In this document: positions 17,904-27,873 of the stretch, one piece after another
Numbering within the stretch: the first letter of the stretch is position 1
Layout of the letters: every line of letters starts with the position of its first letter
Assembly (NCBI GenBank): GCA_028823035.1
Contig: JAPKCI010000040.1
Coordinates: 1-36,271, forward strand
DNA length: 36,271 bases
Reading direction: 5' to 3'
Source: Rubripirellula sp.
Lineage (GTDB): Bacteria > Planctomycetota > Planctomycetia > Pirellulales > Pirellulaceae
The notes under the pieces: model-generated
Database searches by the model: none
What the model saw: only the letters and a program-made list of their open reading frames with translations
Told to the model about the DNA's origin: nothing
Translations under genes and position numbers: made by a program

Positions 17904-18120
17904 GAATCAACTTCCACTTTCAGAATGATGTAACTGCCTGCACTTTTCAAAGAGTACAAGGAAGGCGACCTACAGCTTAGCAGTCATGAGTAGCACAGTC
18001 ATCCAAACAAGGCCGCCTGCCACGCGGAACCACAGACTGCACAGCAGTACACCATGCAGTGGCAGGCAAATGGCACTCCAGGCCCCAATCAAGAATGCTG
18101 CACAATGCGACCTGTCATGC
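17904..18120. other. Gap between the selenoprotein gene and the upstream terminator
   Basis: A minus-strand frame of 62 codons (17970-18158) encodes hydrophobic residues, but it begins inside the terminator hairpin and I do not support it. The stretch should hold the promoter of the putative selenoprotein gene; no clear promoter was recognised. Confidence 0.4.
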
Positions 18121-18127
18121 AACGCAT

Positions 18128-18163
18128 AAAAAAGGCTGGTGGAGTCTATTGACTCCACCAGCC
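18128..18163 (-). terminator. Strong intrinsic terminator of the Gfo/Idh/MocA gene
   Basis: A perfect 13-bp stem, GGCTGGTGGAGTC (18134-18146) with GACTCCACCAGCC (18151-18163), closes a 4-nt loop. On the minus strand it is followed by six T residues (A run at 18128-18133). It lies about 40 bases past the stop codon and separates that transcript from the putative selenoprotein gene. Confidence 0.93.
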
Positions 18164-18200
18164 CATCATCTGTCTAACAAAACTGATTCGGCAACGGAGC

Positions 18201-19610
18201 CTAGACTTCCCAACCTTTGCGGTAATCGCGATGAACGAACTCGTTCACTGCGGGAACGTTCGGACTGGTCAATGTTTTCGGATCCCACTCGATCCGCTGA
18301 CCTTCGCCGGCACGCATGGCGAGGTTACCAACCAAAATCGTTTCTGTGAGCCGCCCGGCATAGCCGAAGTTCGACATCGTTCCTGGTTCGTAGTCACCTT
18401 TGATGGTGCTGACAAACTCCCATTTCTGACGTTGGTCTCCACCACCTTTGAACGGAATACGCGGCAAGGACTGCTCAGGCTTTTTGAAGTCCTTGTACTT
18501 GTCTTCCGGTAACAGGTAGTACTTTGAACCGTAATCGTCAGGAGAGAAGAGCAAACCCTTGCTACCCACCACAACCGCACCGCTGGTTTTGCGATTCGGG
18601 TTCTTCTTCTGCTCCGCGATCCGCTTTTGGAACGATGCTGGCAGTTGCGAAATGATGTCGTCGCCCGGAAGGTTACCGCCGTCGTACCAGTAGAACTTGC
18701 ACGGTGCCAGACCTTCACGCTCAGGAAACTCAAACATCAAGGACGAACTTCCAGGGAAGGTCTCACCCTCAAACAAACCCGGGTTCTTGACTGCGGTCAC
18801 CGCGATGGGATCCCACAATTTCAAAGCCATGACAGGCATGTTCGTGGTATGGCAAGCCATATCGCCCAGAGCTCCCGTGCCAAAATCGACCCAACCACGC
18901 CATTTGAAGGAATGGTAGACGCCCTTCTTGTACGGTCGCATCGGAGCAGGTCCGATCCAACCGTCCCAGTTAAGAGATTCCGGAACCGGGTCAGCACCCG
19001 CAGGTCGTCCAATCCCCTGTGGCCACACTGGCCGATTGGACCAGATGTGAACGGATTCGACATCGCCAATGGCACCACTGCGGATGACTTCGACGGCTTC
19101 GCGAAGACCATTCTCAGAAGTTCCCTGATTGCCCATTTGCGTGACCACACCCATTTTCTCGGCAGTCTCACGCATCGTGCGAGCCTCACCAATCGACCAG
19201 GTCAGTGGCTTCTGGCAGTAAACGTGCTTCTTCATCCGCATTGCTCGTACTGCCGCAGCCGCATGGCAATGGTCGGGTGTGCTGACCGTGACGATATCGA
19301 CCTTGTCACCAAGGTTTTCCAGCATTTCACGGAAGTCCTGAAATTGCTTCGCGTCCGGGAACTCTCGTCCCTTTTTTGTCAGCGTATTTCCGTCAACATC
19401 GCACAGACCAACAATCGACACGCCATTCTCACTGATGTGGCTGGTGTCACTACCGCCCTTGCCGCCAACCCCTACGCATGCTGCGGCGGGAGCCTGCAAG
19501 GCTGACGTCTGAGCCATCAGATCCGGGCTTGTTCCGGCCCAATACCCAACCCCTGCCGTCAGCGCGGCGGACTGGCCGATGAACTTTCGTCTTGTGCTCT
19601 TTCTGCTCAT
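18201..19610 (-). CDS. Tat-exported Gfo/Idh/MocA family oxidoreductase
   Basis: The protein is 469 aa. It begins with a twin-arginine signal (STRRKFIGQSAALTAGVGYWAG), so it is probably folded with cofactor and exported. The Rossmann fold starts near residue 44 with the glycine-rich loop GVGGKGG, and VDIVTVSTPDHCHAAAA is the usual second half of the nucleotide site. The catalytic-type E-K-P motif appears as Gln133-Lys134-Pro135 (HVYCQKPLTW), the form I would expect in secreted planctomycete members. The C-terminal domain contains GTGALGDMACHTTNMP, typical of the family, which acts on sugars or inositols with NAD(P). Substrate unknown. It is monocistronic, with a strong terminator. Confidence 0.93.
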   Translation of the reverse strand: MSRKSTRRKFIGQSAALTAGVGYWAGTSPDLMAQTSALQAPAAACVGVGGKGGSDTSHISENGVSIVGLCDVDGNTLTKKGREFPDAKQFQDFREMLENLGDKVDIVTVSTPDHCHAAAAVRAMRMKKHVYCQKPLTWSIGEARTMRETAEKMGVVTQMGNQGTSENGLREAVEVIRSGAIGDVESVHIWSNRPVWPQGIGRPAGADPVPESLNWDGWIGPAPMRPYKKGVYHSFKWRGWVDFGTGALGDMACHTTNMPVMALKLWDPIAVTAVKNPGLFEGETFPGSSSLMFEFPEREGLAPCKFYWYDGGNLPGDDIISQLPASFQKRIAEQKKNPNRKTSGAVVVGSKGLLFSPDDYGSKYYLLPEDKYKDFKKPEQSLPRIPFKGGGDQRQKWEFVSTIKGDYEPGTMSNFGYAGRLTETILVGNLAMRAGEGQRIEWDPKTLTSPNVPAVNEFVHRDYRKGWEV

Positions 19611-19915
19611 GAATATCCCTCAAGGGTGTAATTGATGGACCTAATCAGTCCGTAGTTGCGTTTTTGAGTGCCTCCACACCATAACAAAGGGAGCCGTTTC
19701 TAACAATCATTTTGATTGATTTGAGCGGTCCCTGATTCGTTGCCAGCACCGCGGTAAACGTCTACCCTGTCTGCTGGCCAAAGCACAGCGTTGAGCTGAC
19801 CCCGCCGACACCACTACACACCGTTACAAACCGCGTCCGCAACCCTAAAATGTTGCATTTTCTCAACCCGGTGTTGCGTTCCGACGCAAATCCACCTTTG
19901 AAAAACTACCGACCC
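19611..19915. other. Divergent intergenic region
   Basis: This stretch separates the minus-strand oxidoreductase from the plus-strand LRR lipoprotein and should hold both promoters. I see no repeat, hairpin or additional gene that I can support. Confidence 0.4.
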
Positions 19916-21268
19916 ATGCAAAAGAACTGTTTTTATCACATCTCCGCCAGTCTCTGTCTGATCGCTGGAATCGTGCTCAGCGGATGTGATCGCGGATCCT
20001 CGCCCACCGATCCAAGTAGCACTGCGACGGGTCCCAATTCTGCAGATTCATTAAACGAGCGGACCCTCAAAACTTCCCTGCCAGCAGATGACCCTGATAA
20101 GGTCGCCGCGTTAGAGAAAGCGGGATTCAGTCTAACGCGGAATACCGATGGCGTCGTAACAGCCTTCTCCATCGTCTCTGATGAACCGATCAGCGATGCT
20201 CTTCCTGATCTAGCCGGAGTCCCCAACGCGCAGCAAGCGCTTTTTTCGGGTCCAGGCGTGACCGATGCCGGGATGGAGGCATTGGCCTCTCTTCAATCTC
20301 TGAAACGAATTGACTTTTCCAATTCGGCAATCAGCGACCCAACCCTCGAGGCTCTCTGCGATCTGCCCGATCTGGAAGTTCTATTCCTGCGTCGTACCGG
20401 CGTCAGTGACGAGGGGATGTCGAACCTGAAGAACCTCCATAAATTGAGGGCCATCGACCTCCGAAATACAAACGTAGGGGATGACGGTCTGAAGTATCTC
20501 ACAAGTCTAAAGCGACTCGCTGACATTCAAGTCGAAAAAGCGAATGTCAACGACGCCGGGATCGCACACATCGCAGGCCTACCGCTCAAGTCACTCAATG
20601 CCAATTACTGTACTACCATCAGCGATGCGGCGCTGAAGTCGTTAGCGAACACAACGACTCTTGAATCGCTGCAACTGGATTACACCAAACTGACAGATCA
20701 AGGAATGGCAGCGGTAGCCAATTTCACGAACCTAAAGCGACTGCGTATCCGTGGCACCGATGTCACCGGTGAGGGTCTCAAGAACATTCAACAACTAAAC
20801 GAACTTGCACGTCTTGAATTGCGAGACTCATCGCTCAACGATGCTGGCATGGCGATCATCGCCACCCTACCCAAGATGAACTATCTGGACATCAGCGAAT
20901 GCCGCCTCGTCTCGCCCGAAGGCATGAAGCAGATTGGCAAAATGACCAACCTGGAAGTATTGACCCTTTGGGAAACAAAGCTGAACGACGAAGCCCTTAA
21001 TGAGTATGGTGGACTCACCAAACTGAAAGCCTTGAATCTGAAGGCGACATCTATCTCTGACGAGTCGATTGACACCTTGATGAAATTGGTAAACCTTGAG
21101 GACTTGACCGTCGCCGGAACTCTGTTGACGGATGACAGTTTCCGAAAGTTGGGAACACTCCCTAATCTCAAAAAAATGAACGTCGCCAACACCAGCATTG
21201 GTTTCGACGTCATCGATGAGCTTGCCGAGTCGAATGAAGGACTCGAGATCATCGAATTCGAGAACTGA
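19916..21268 (+). CDS. Leucine-rich-repeat lipoprotein
   Basis: The protein is 450 aa from the ATG at 19916, chosen because it gives a lipoprotein signal peptide (MQKNCFYHISASLCLIAGIVLSGC) with lipobox LSGC and lipidated Cys24; the frame is open back to 19850. A Ser/Thr-rich linker follows. From about residue 100 to the end run roughly thirteen repeats of about 24 residues of the form T-x-V-[ST]-D-x-G-[ML]-x-x-L-x-x-L-x-x-L-x-x-L-x-L-x-x, the cysteine-containing-like LRR type that planctomycetes carry in large numbers. Such domains bind other proteins or glycans at the cell envelope, and no catalytic domain is present. The partner is unknown. Its 3' side abuts two tandem repeat arrays. Confidence 0.9.
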   Translation: MQKNCFYHISASLCLIAGIVLSGCDRGSSPTDPSSTATGPNSADSLNERTLKTSLPADDPDKVAALEKAGFSLTRNTDGVVTAFSIVSDEPISDALPDLAGVPNAQQALFSGPGVTDAGMEALASLQSLKRIDFSNSAISDPTLEALCDLPDLEVLFLRRTGVSDEGMSNLKNLHKLRAIDLRNTNVGDDGLKYLTSLKRLADIQVEKANVNDAGIAHIAGLPLKSLNANYCTTISDAALKSLANTTTLESLQLDYTKLTDQGMAAVANFTNLKRLRIRGTDVTGEGLKNIQQLNELARLELRDSSLNDAGMAIIATLPKMNYLDISECRLVSPEGMKQIGKMTNLEVLTLWETKLNDEALNEYGGLTKLKALNLKATSISDESIDTLMKLVNLEDLTVAGTLLTDDSFRKLGTLPNLKKMNVANTSIGFDVIDELAESNEGLEIIEFEN

Positions 21269-21298
21269 TCGACCTTGACCAAACATCGTCCATGCAAC

Positions 21299-21360
21299 AA
21301 CGTTGACTGCTCGACTTCGTCTGGGCACCAACGTTGACTGCTCGACTTCGTCTGGGCACC
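21299..21360. repeat. 31-bp perfect tandem duplication
   Basis: Two identical 31-bp units at 21299-21329 and 21330-21360, each containing gctcgacttcgtctgggcac. Unlike most arrays here, the period is not a multiple of three. Confidence 0.92.
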
Positions 21361-21442
21361 ACAGCCAGCCTGCTGGGACCAGTCCCTGGCTTTGGCAAGC
21401 AAGTGCCGCCCGAATCAACAGGAACCGGGCGTCGCTCCTGCC

Positions 21443-21503
21443 GCGACGACACTGCGACGACACTGCGACGACACTGCGACGACACTGCGACGACACTGCG
21501 ACG
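21443..21503. repeat. 11-bp tandem array, five copies plus a partial
   Basis: The unit gcgacgacact is repeated perfectly at 21443, 21454, 21465, 21476 and 21487, with a six-base partial unit to 21503. The copies are identical, which suggests recent expansion and likely length variation among strains. Confidence 0.93.
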
Positions 21504-21577
21504 CCTCAGATTTCAGCGCCGTGCATTCCCACAACTGCGGACATGGGCACCTGCCTCTGCAACGGGACCACGACTGG

Positions 21578-24409
21578 CTACTTGACCACCAAATTAACTA
21601 GGCGGCCAGGCACCACGATCTGTTTGACAATCGTCTTGCCCTCCAGCAGCGACAGCACCTTTGGGTCCTCCAGAGCCGTTTGCAACAGAACTTCCTTGCT
21701 GACATCGGGTGCGACCTGAATTTTCACTTTAACCTTGCCATTGAATTGAACAGGCACCTCGATACTTGATTCAACCAGAGCTTCTTTTTCCCACTGCGGC
21801 CAGGGCTGTTTGGCGATCGACTCGTTTCCTCCCAATAACTGCCACAATTCTTCAGCGATATGGGGAGCATAGGGGCTGAGCAGAACCAGAAACTGCTGCA
21901 TCGCTTCTTTGGGACGACAGTCAGCTCGGGTAAAGAAATTGGTGAATTCCATCATTCGAGCGATGGCCGTATTGAAACTCATGGACTCGGTATCTTCGGT
22001 GACCTTTTTGATTGTCGTATGCAACATGCGATTCTGATCAGCATCGCATGCCTGATCCGACAAGGCCGCGGCAAGCACGAGTTCATCAGCCTTTGCGTCA
22101 ACCATCATTCGCCAAACGCGGTCCAGGAAATTGCGGACACCGCCCACCCCGTTCATCGCCCAGGGTTTGGTGGCTTCGAGTGGTCCCATGAACATTTCAT
22201 ACAACCGTAGCGAATCTGCGCCATACTCGCGCACCACTTCGTCGGGGTTGACGACGTTGCCGCGGCTCTTGGACATTTTGAAGGCACGGCTGTCCACACG
22301 GATTCCGGGGTCGCTCTTGAGCACAAAGCTTTCCCCTTTTTTTTCCACCACATCCTCACTGAGTGTGGATGACTTCACGATACTTCCGTCGGGTCCAATC
22401 CGATCCCCTTCGGCGTTCCGCTTGACCTGCTTACTTGAGACAGGTTGCCCCGCCTGATTGAGGTATCCGCTGAACTCGACTCCGCCAAGAATCATTCCCT
22501 GATTGACCAACTTGCCGAACGGTTCGGGACAACTAACATGCCCCCGGTCGTAAAGCACTTTGTGCCAAAACCGTGAATAAAGCAGGTGCAGCACTGCGTG
22601 CTCGGCACCCCCCACATAAAGATCCACGGGCATCCACGCCTGTTCTTTGCCTGGATCGACCAAGGCCTGATCATTCTTGGGATCAATGTAGCGAAGGTAA
22701 TACCAGCAGGATCCTGCCCATTGTGGCATGGTGTTGGTTTCACGCCGATAACGCTTTCCATCCAGCGTCACGTACAGCCAGTCGTCATCCGCTTTGGCCA
22801 ACGGAGGTTCGGGTCGACCATGCGGCTTAAAATCTTCCAACTCAGGCAAGCAAACCGGCAGATCACGGTCCGGCACAGCACGCTTCGCGCCGGTCAGATT
22901 GCCATCGCCATCGACCTCGTGCAGAATCGGAAAAGGCTCGCCCCAGAATCGCTGTCGCGAAAACAGCCAGTCACGCAATTTGTAGTTCACCGCCTCTGAA
23001 CCAACGCCCTGTTCGCAAAGCATCCCGATCACGGCAGCTTTGACGGCGTTGGTTTCCTGACCATCGAAGGCGTCACTATTGATTGCATTTCCCTGACCGG
23101 CAAAGCACCCCTCGCCAGCCATGATCTGATCTCGCTGGGGATGATCGGCCGGAGGATCCACCACTGGGATCACCACCAAGCCAAACTGTTTCGCGAACTC
23201 GAAATCACGTTCGTCATGCGCAGGAACGGCCATGATCGCACCGGTTCCATATCCGGCCAGCACGTAGTCCGCCACCCAAATCGGAATCGGTTGGCCGTTG
23301 ACGGGATTGGTCGCGTGACTGCCCGTGAAGACGCCCGTCTTGTCCCGGTCCCCATCGGCACGCTCCCGGTCGCTCTTGAACGATGCTTTTTCGCAGTACT
23401 CCCGTACCTGCTCAGACTGCGTTTGAGTCGTCAGTTGTTCCAACATGGTGTGCTCAGGTGACACCACCATATAGGTCGCTCCAAACAGCGTGTCGGGTCG
23501 GGTCGTATAGACCCTCAGCGCCTGACCGCTCTGTTCTGACGGGAACCCGCTGCTACGGCGTTCTTCAGCCCACGCTGCACCGGCAGCCTCATCACCGACA
23601 AAGAAATCAACTTCGGCGCCCGTGCTGCGTCCGATCCAGTCCTGCTGCAGTTTTTTGATCCCAAACGGCCAATCAACGTTTTCCAAACCGTCCAGTAAAC
23701 GGTCCGCATAGGAAGTGATCCGGAGCATCCACTGACGCAGTGGGATTCTCTTGACGGGGTGATCCCCACGCTCACTCTTACCATCCTGTACCTCTTCGTT
23801 GGCCAAGACCGTTCCAAGTGCCGGACACCAATTCACCAACGCGTCATCTTGATAAGCCAAACGCTGACCATCTTGATACCTTCCGATCGCTGACTCTCCC
23901 TTAGTCGCAATTTCAGGTGGTATGGGCAATTCAGCGATGGGACGTCCTTTTTGCGTCTCCGCGTCAAACCATGTGTCGTACAGAACCAAAAAGATCCACT
24001 GCGTCCAGCGGAAATAGTCCTCGTCGGTGGTGGCAACCATCCGATCCCAGTCGTAACTGAAACCCAGCATTTTTAACTGCCGAGTAAAATTATCTATATT
24101 GCGCTGGGTCTGAACTCTGGGATGCTCGCCCGTCTTGATCGCATGTTCTTCGGCGGGCAAGCCAAAGGCATCGAACCCCATCGGGTGCAACACACTCTCG
24201 CCCTGGCATCGTGCGAACCGGGCAACGATGTCGGTTGCCGTGTAGCCTTCAGGGTGCCCCACATGCAGACCATCCCCGCTGGGATAGGGGAACATGTCCA
24301 GAATGTAACGTTTCTTCTGCCCAGGATTCTCCGGCGTTCTGAACGTTTGATTCTCATCCCAGTAGGCCTGCCAGCGGGGTTCTATTTCAGACGGATTGTA
24401 TCGAGGCAT
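21578..24409 (-). CDS. leuS: Leucyl-tRNA synthetase
   Basis: The protein is 943 aa from the ATG at 24409 ([23 protein letters not shown]), the normal family N-terminus; the frame extends 13 codons further to an ATG at 24448, which looks spurious. It attaches leucine to tRNA(Leu) in the cytoplasm. The class I HIGH-type motif is HVGHPEGY at residues 49-56, and the KMSKS motif is intact near residue 710 ([16 protein letters not shown]). Between them is the CP1 editing domain, with [19 protein letters not shown] and, later, [15 protein letters not shown]. The C-terminal anticodon-binding and Leu-specific regions are complete, ending [15 protein letters not shown]. The length is slightly above the E. 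coli enzyme. It appears monocistronic. Confidence 0.97.
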   Translation of the reverse strand: MPRYNPSEIEPRWQAYWDENQTFRTPENPGQKKRYILDMFPYPSGDGLHVGHPEGYTATDIVARFARCQGESVLHPMGFDAFGLPAEEHAIKTGEHPRVQTQRNIDNFTRQLKMLGFSYDWDRMVATTDEDYFRWTQWIFLVLYDTWFDAETQKGRPIAELPIPPEIATKGESAIGRYQDGQRLAYQDDALVNWCPALGTVLANEEVQDGKSERGDHPVKRIPLRQWMLRITSYADRLLDGLENVDWPFGIKKLQQDWIGRSTGAEVDFFVGDEAAGAAWAEERRSSGFPSEQSGQALRVYTTRPDTLFGATYMVVSPEHTMLEQLTTQTQSEQVREYCEKASFKSDRERADGDRDKTGVFTGSHATNPVNGQPIPIWVADYVLAGYGTGAIMAVPAHDERDFEFAKQFGLVVIPVVDPPADHPQRDQIMAGEGCFAGQGNAINSDAFDGQETNAVKAAVIGMLCEQGVGSEAVNYKLRDWLFSRQRFWGEPFPILHEVDGDGNLTGAKRAVPDRDLPVCLPELEDFKPHGRPEPPLAKADDDWLYVTLDGKRYRRETNTMPQWAGSCWYYLRYIDPKNDQALVDPGKEQAWMPVDLYVGGAEHAVLHLLYSRFWHKVLYDRGHVSCPEPFGKLVNQGMILGGVEFSGYLNQAGQPVSSKQVKRNAEGDRIGPDGSIVKSSTLSEDVVEKKGESFVLKSDPGIRVDSRAFKMSKSRGNVVNPDEVVREYGADSLRLYEMFMGPLEATKPWAMNGVGGVRNFLDRVWRMMVDAKADELVLAAALSDQACDADQNRMLHTTIKKVTEDTESMSFNTAIARMMEFTNFFTRADCRPKEAMQQFLVLLSPYAPHIAEELWQLLGGNESIAKQPWPQWEKEALVESSIEVPVQFNGKVKVKIQVAPDVSKEVLLQTALEDPKVLSLLEGKTIVKQIVVPGRLVNLVVK

Positions 24410-24768
24410 AGCTGAATGACGCGGGTAGGAGAAACAAACAGGAAACAAGATTCTAGATAGTCAGCGGTAGACGAAAACCCGTGGCAGGAATAGCGTCAGC
24501 CGAAAACGATGGAACCAAACTTTCGCGCAGCTTGTGTTTCCTTCGTCCTGATAGGACCAGCCGGCAGACTCCGCCCCAAACAACGGCTCTGACATCCCGC
24601 AATTCGCGGCATCACGCTACAAAACACCCAAACTAGCCCGCCACCTGCTGCCGTTTGTTGCCCACCCCAACTATTATCCGCAGGAAGTCCGCCCTGCCTG
24701 AGAGACAACGCGGTTGCAGAGACAGGCCTGGAAATAGGCGATCGCCAGCTACAGGCGAACCCCAACCG
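24410..24768. other. Intergenic stretch between leuS and the SGNH hydrolase gene
   Basis: These 359 bases should hold the leuS promoter and the end of the upstream transcript. A minus-strand frame at 24496-24765 has no family-like features and I do not support it. No T-box-like leader was recognised. Confidence 0.4.
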
Positions 24769-26124
24769 CTACAGCGGTTTGATTCTGATCCGACGATATT
24801 CAAGTTGTCCGCGATCCCCTTCCAAGCCGATTGGACCAGATGCCGGCACCTGCAACGCTTCTTCGATCACCTCGCCATTGCAAGTACAATGAGCAACTGA
24901 ATCCTTGACCGTGACCACCAATTCGTTCCAATCCCCAGCCCGATAGTGCTTCAGATTTTTGTAGGGCCCTGCGAGCGGGAAATCGCGACATTGCAGCTGT
25001 GGTCCTCGAATGAACACTCCGCTGTCGGCATTGGGTGTTGCCCGAAATTCCAACTTCAGCTGAAAATCTCCGTCAAATTCTTTGGTGGTCCACAGTTGTT
25101 GAATCGCCCTGCCCTCGGCAGGGGTGGTAACTACCAAGCGGCCATGAACCGCAACGTAGCGGCCATCGGGCGTACCTTGCTTGCCGTCAAAGGAAACGGG
25201 TTCATCGACCAACGGCCATGCTGGTGCATTTTCAGGATTTCGGCCCAACCAGCGTTCACGGCTCTTTCGCATTTTGTCGGTCGTTCTAAGGTAGCCCCAT
25301 CCTGTCAGATCTTTCCCGTTGAACAAAGACGTGAACCCTGGCTCCAACTCAGCTGAGGGCATTGTGGTGTCGACAAAACCATGAGTCGCAAGGATGGGCC
25401 AAATCGCTGCCAACCATTTTTCGTACCCTAGCCGGTTCGGATGCAGCAGGTCGGGGAACTCATTTTTCTTGGCATCGCCGTTCTCATCAGCAAAGAGCGT
25501 CCAGGTGTCGACAACCGTGACCTGTGGATCCCCTTTCACTGCGGCTGCCAGCAATCCATTGAGCTGCTGGATCTGATCACTTGGGCGGCTCTTTGATGTA
25601 CTACTGGGAAAGACCAGACATAACACGATCGGCATTTCACTGTTGTGCTTTTTCAAATCCCGGATGATCAATTTCACATTGGCAGCAATCGTCTTGGGTT
25701 CAGCATGCTCTTCCAGATCGTTAGTGCCCATCAACATCACGACGGCCGAGGGATTTAAACCCAGCACATCTTCTTTAAGTCGAATGAGCATCCCTCGCGT
25801 GGTATCGCCAGAGATCCCACGGTTTCCGACGGTCAGATCCTTGAAGTCTCCGCGAAAATCGTCGCCCCATCCCTGAGTAATAGAATCTCCCAGAAACACG
25901 ATGCCACCACGCTCGGCCGCAGCGCGGCTGGCGAACTGTCCACGACGGTTTTTCCAAAGATCGGTGAACCAACCATAACGCCGGATGGGTCCTGCACCGG
26001 GCAAACCATCATCCGTCGCGGGAAGTACAAAATCAGCATTCGCATCCTGAGCAACGGCTGACACACCCCATGCGGACGCCAGGGAAAGGGACAGTAAGGC
26101 CAGAATCAGCAAACGCGGTTTCAT
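24769..26124 (-). CDS. Secreted SGNH/GDSL hydrolase fused to a DUF1080 domain
   Basis: The protein is 451 aa from the ATG at 26124, which begins a good signal peptide (MKPRLLILALLSLSLASAWGVSAVA); the frame runs on to 26268 without family character. Residues about 70-250 are an SGNH esterase/lipase-like domain: block I IVFLGDSITQGWG with nucleophile Ser81, GTND with Asn135, and block V FPDLLHPNRLGYEKW with Asp225 and His228. Residues about 265-451 are a DUF1080 (3-keto-disaccharide hydrolase type) concanavalin-like domain (SLFNGKDLTGW; NADSGVFIRG; GDWNELVVTVKD). The combination suggests removal of acyl groups and binding or cleavage of glycans outside the cell. Substrate unknown. Repeated planctomycete use of DUF1080 supports the lineage. 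Confidence 0.92.
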   Translation of the reverse strand: MKPRLLILALLSLSLASAWGVSAVAQDANADFVLPATDDGLPGAGPIRRYGWFTDLWKNRRGQFASRAAAERGGIVFLGDSITQGWGDDFRGDFKDLTVGNRGISGDTTRGMLIRLKEDVLGLNPSAVVMLMGTNDLEEHAEPKTIAANVKLIIRDLKKHNSEMPIVLCLVFPSSTSKSRPSDQIQQLNGLLAAAVKGDPQVTVVDTWTLFADENGDAKKNEFPDLLHPNRLGYEKWLAAIWPILATHGFVDTTMPSAELEPGFTSLFNGKDLTGWGYLRTTDKMRKSRERWLGRNPENAPAWPLVDEPVSFDGKQGTPDGRYVAVHGRLVVTTPAEGRAIQQLWTTKEFDGDFQLKLEFRATPNADSGVFIRGPQLQCRDFPLAGPYKNLKHYRAGDWNELVVTVKDSVAHCTCNGEVIEEALQVPASGPIGLEGDRGQLEYRRIRIKPL

Positions 26125-26266
26125 AGCGTGGACCTCGATGGATTGGTGAGTGGTGGTCGGTATAGATCTGGGCGGCAGTGCGTCCGCCACGGGGACTGCC
26201 CCACGGTCAAGGTCAACGCAAGGGTGAACGTGAAGCGATTGGCTGTGGTGTGCTGCCGGATGCTGC

Positions 26267-26298
26267 AAAAAAGGGGCGGCACCATGATGGTGCGCCCC
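26267..26298 (-). terminator. Intrinsic terminator after frr
   Basis: GGGGC plus GCACCA on the 5' side (26273-26284) pair with TGGTGC plus GCCCC (26288-26298), with one bulged G and a 3-nt loop. On the minus strand six T residues follow (A run at 26267-26272). It lies about 35 bases past the frr stop codon and ends the pyrH-frr transcript. Confidence 0.85.
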
Positions 26299-26332
26299 TG
26301 AATCGATCTCGTGAATACTCGTCGCCTAAGGT

Positions 26333-26893
26333 TCAGTTATCAGTGACTTCGGCTTCACGCGACTTCGCCATCTCGCTTGCCTGAGCTTCGTGTTTTTTAG
26401 TAAGTTCCTGAACTTCTTCTTTGATTCTATCGCGGTCATCTTCGCCGATTTCCTTGGCCTTTTCCTCGGTGTCAGCGGCCTTGTTGGCATCACGTCGGAT
26501 GTTCCGAACGGAAATCTTTGCATCCTCGGCAAGTTCCTTGATGCGAGAAACCATCTTCTTTCGCACCTCAGTCGACAGGGCAGGAACATTCAGCCGAATG
26601 ATCCTGCCGTCATTCTGTGGGTTCAGACCAAGGTCGCCGGCAACAATCGCCTTCTCGATGTCTTTGATCGTGCCTGCGTCGTAAGGACGGATCACAATCT
26701 GCTGCGGTTCAGGCGTACCGACTGAGGCGAGTTGCTTGAGCGGCTGCATGGATCCATAGACTTCAACCCTGATTGAATCAACTAAACCGGGGGTTGCTCT
26801 TCCGGTCCGAATTCCGGAAAGGCTGTCACCGAGGTGTGCGATGGCTTTTTCCATGCGCTGTTCGGCATCCATCAAGATTTCGTCTGCGGGCAT
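26333..26893 (-). CDS. frr: Ribosome recycling factor
   Basis: The protein is 186 aa, the normal length. It splits post-termination ribosomes together with EF-G. The N-terminal region DAEQRMEKAIAHLGDSLSGIRTGRATPGLVDSIRVEVYGSMQPLKQLASVGTPEPQQIVIRPYD is characteristic, as are PALSTEVRKKMVSRIKELAEDAKISVRNIRRDAN and a long charged C-terminal helix. It follows pyrH by 65 bases on the same strand, the common bacterial pyrH-frr order, and a strong terminator lies just downstream. Confidence 0.97.
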   Translation of the reverse strand: MPADEILMDAEQRMEKAIAHLGDSLSGIRTGRATPGLVDSIRVEVYGSMQPLKQLASVGTPEPQQIVIRPYDAGTIKDIEKAIVAGDLGLNPQNDGRIIRLNVPALSTEVRKKMVSRIKELAEDAKISVRNIRRDANKAADTEEKAKEIGEDDRDRIKEEVQELTKKHEAQASEMAKSREAEVTDN

Positions 26894-26958
26894 AGTGGCG
26901 TCCTTGGTGTGAAGACCTAGTGGTTATTGTTTTTGTCGGTTAAATCGAGATCGGACAA

Positions 26959-27714
26959 TCAGCCGATTGTGGGGCCAATCCAAGTGCCGATGCTTTCTCC
27001 TGAAATCGCTTTGACGATATTTCCATCTTTCTTGAAGTTGAAAACCAGAATCGGCTTATCGTGCTCCCTGCACAAGGCAATCGCAGTCGCGTCCATGACC
27101 TTAAGATTCTTGGTGACGACTTCTTTGTAGCTTAACGACTCGTAAAGCACCGCGTGCGGATTCTTTTCAGGGTCATCACTGTAAACCCCATCGACTCGCG
27201 TGGCTTTGAGAACCACATCAGCCTCTAGCTCCAATGCCCTTTGGGCTGCCGCGGTATCGGTGGTGACAAACGGATTACCGATGCCGCCGGCCAAAATAAC
27301 AATTCTTCCTTTTTCGAGGTGTCGAATCGCCCGCCTTCGAATGAATGTTTCCGAGATTTTGTCCATCGGAATCGCCGACATGACACGGGTCTGAAGCCCG
27401 TGGGATTCAATCGCATCCTGCATCGCCAGCGAATTGATCGTCGTGGCCAACATTCCCATGTAATGGGCAGTCGCCTCCTGTACCAACGCGTTGGTGCCCG
27501 AGAACTGTGCCCCTCGCAGGATATTACCGCCACCAATGACGATTGCGATTTGGCATCCCGATTCATGGGCCTGCTTGATTTGTCGGGCGATCTGCCCCGC
27601 CTCCTCGCCGCTGATTCCCCGTCCGCCACCATCAGCCAGACTCTCGCCACTGAGTTTGAGTATGACACGCGTGAATCGCAGCGGTTGTCTATCAGACTCG
27701 GGTTCGTCAGGCAT
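26959..27714 (-). CDS. pyrH: UMP kinase
   Basis: The protein is 251 aa from the ATG at 27714 ([26 protein letters not shown]); a TTG seven codons upstream is less likely. It phosphorylates UMP to UDP in pyrimidine synthesis and is a hexamer of the amino-acid kinase fold. Visible motifs are [13 protein letters not shown] near residues 16-28, [30 protein letters not shown] and the ATP-site region [17 protein letters not shown]. It is separated from tsf upstream by a strong terminator, so rpsB-tsf and pyrH-frr are probably two transcripts. Confidence 0.97.
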   Translation of the reverse strand: MPDEPESDRQPLRFTRVILKLSGESLADGGGRGISGEEAGQIARQIKQAHESGCQIAIVIGGGNILRGAQFSGTNALVQEATAHYMGMLATTINSLAMQDAIESHGLQTRVMSAIPMDKISETFIRRRAIRHLEKGRIVILAGGIGNPFVTTDTAAAQRALELEADVVLKATRVDGVYSDDPEKNPHAVLYESLSYKEVVTKNLKVMDATAIALCREHDKPILVFNFKKDGNIVKAISGESIGTWIGPTIG

Positions 27715-27778
27715 ACTGCTCTCAATCGCTAACAAATTCAGGTGATTTCCAGAGACACGACTCGCATCCCATCCTACG

Positions 27779-27823
27779 AAAAACCTCGCCGAACCTCGCT
27801 CGGATCGGAGAGGTTCGGCGAGG
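27779..27823 (-). terminator. Strong intrinsic terminator after tsf
   Basis: A perfect 14-bp stem, CCTCGCCGAACCTC (27784-27797) with GAGGTTCGGCGAGG (27810-27823), closes a 12-nt loop. On the minus strand it is followed by five T residues (A run at 27779-27783). It lies between tsf and pyrH. Confidence 0.92.
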
Positions 27824-27873
27824 CTCTCTTCATCTTTCGGAGCAAAATCCGGCTTGCCCCTCCGCAGCGGGAA

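Larger units (their letters stand above)
21269..21577. other. Convergent intergenic region filled with tandem repeats
   Basis: Between the LRR lipoprotein gene and leuS, which converge, lie a 31-bp duplication (21299-21360) and an 11-bp array (21443-21503). Short open frames read through the arrays and should not be taken as genes. I see no clear terminator for either gene. Confidence 0.6.

Noticed and set aside
17970-18158. Minus-strand 62-codon hydrophobic frame
   Set aside because: It begins inside the terminator hairpin of the upstream gene, lacks a ribosome binding site and resembles no family I know.
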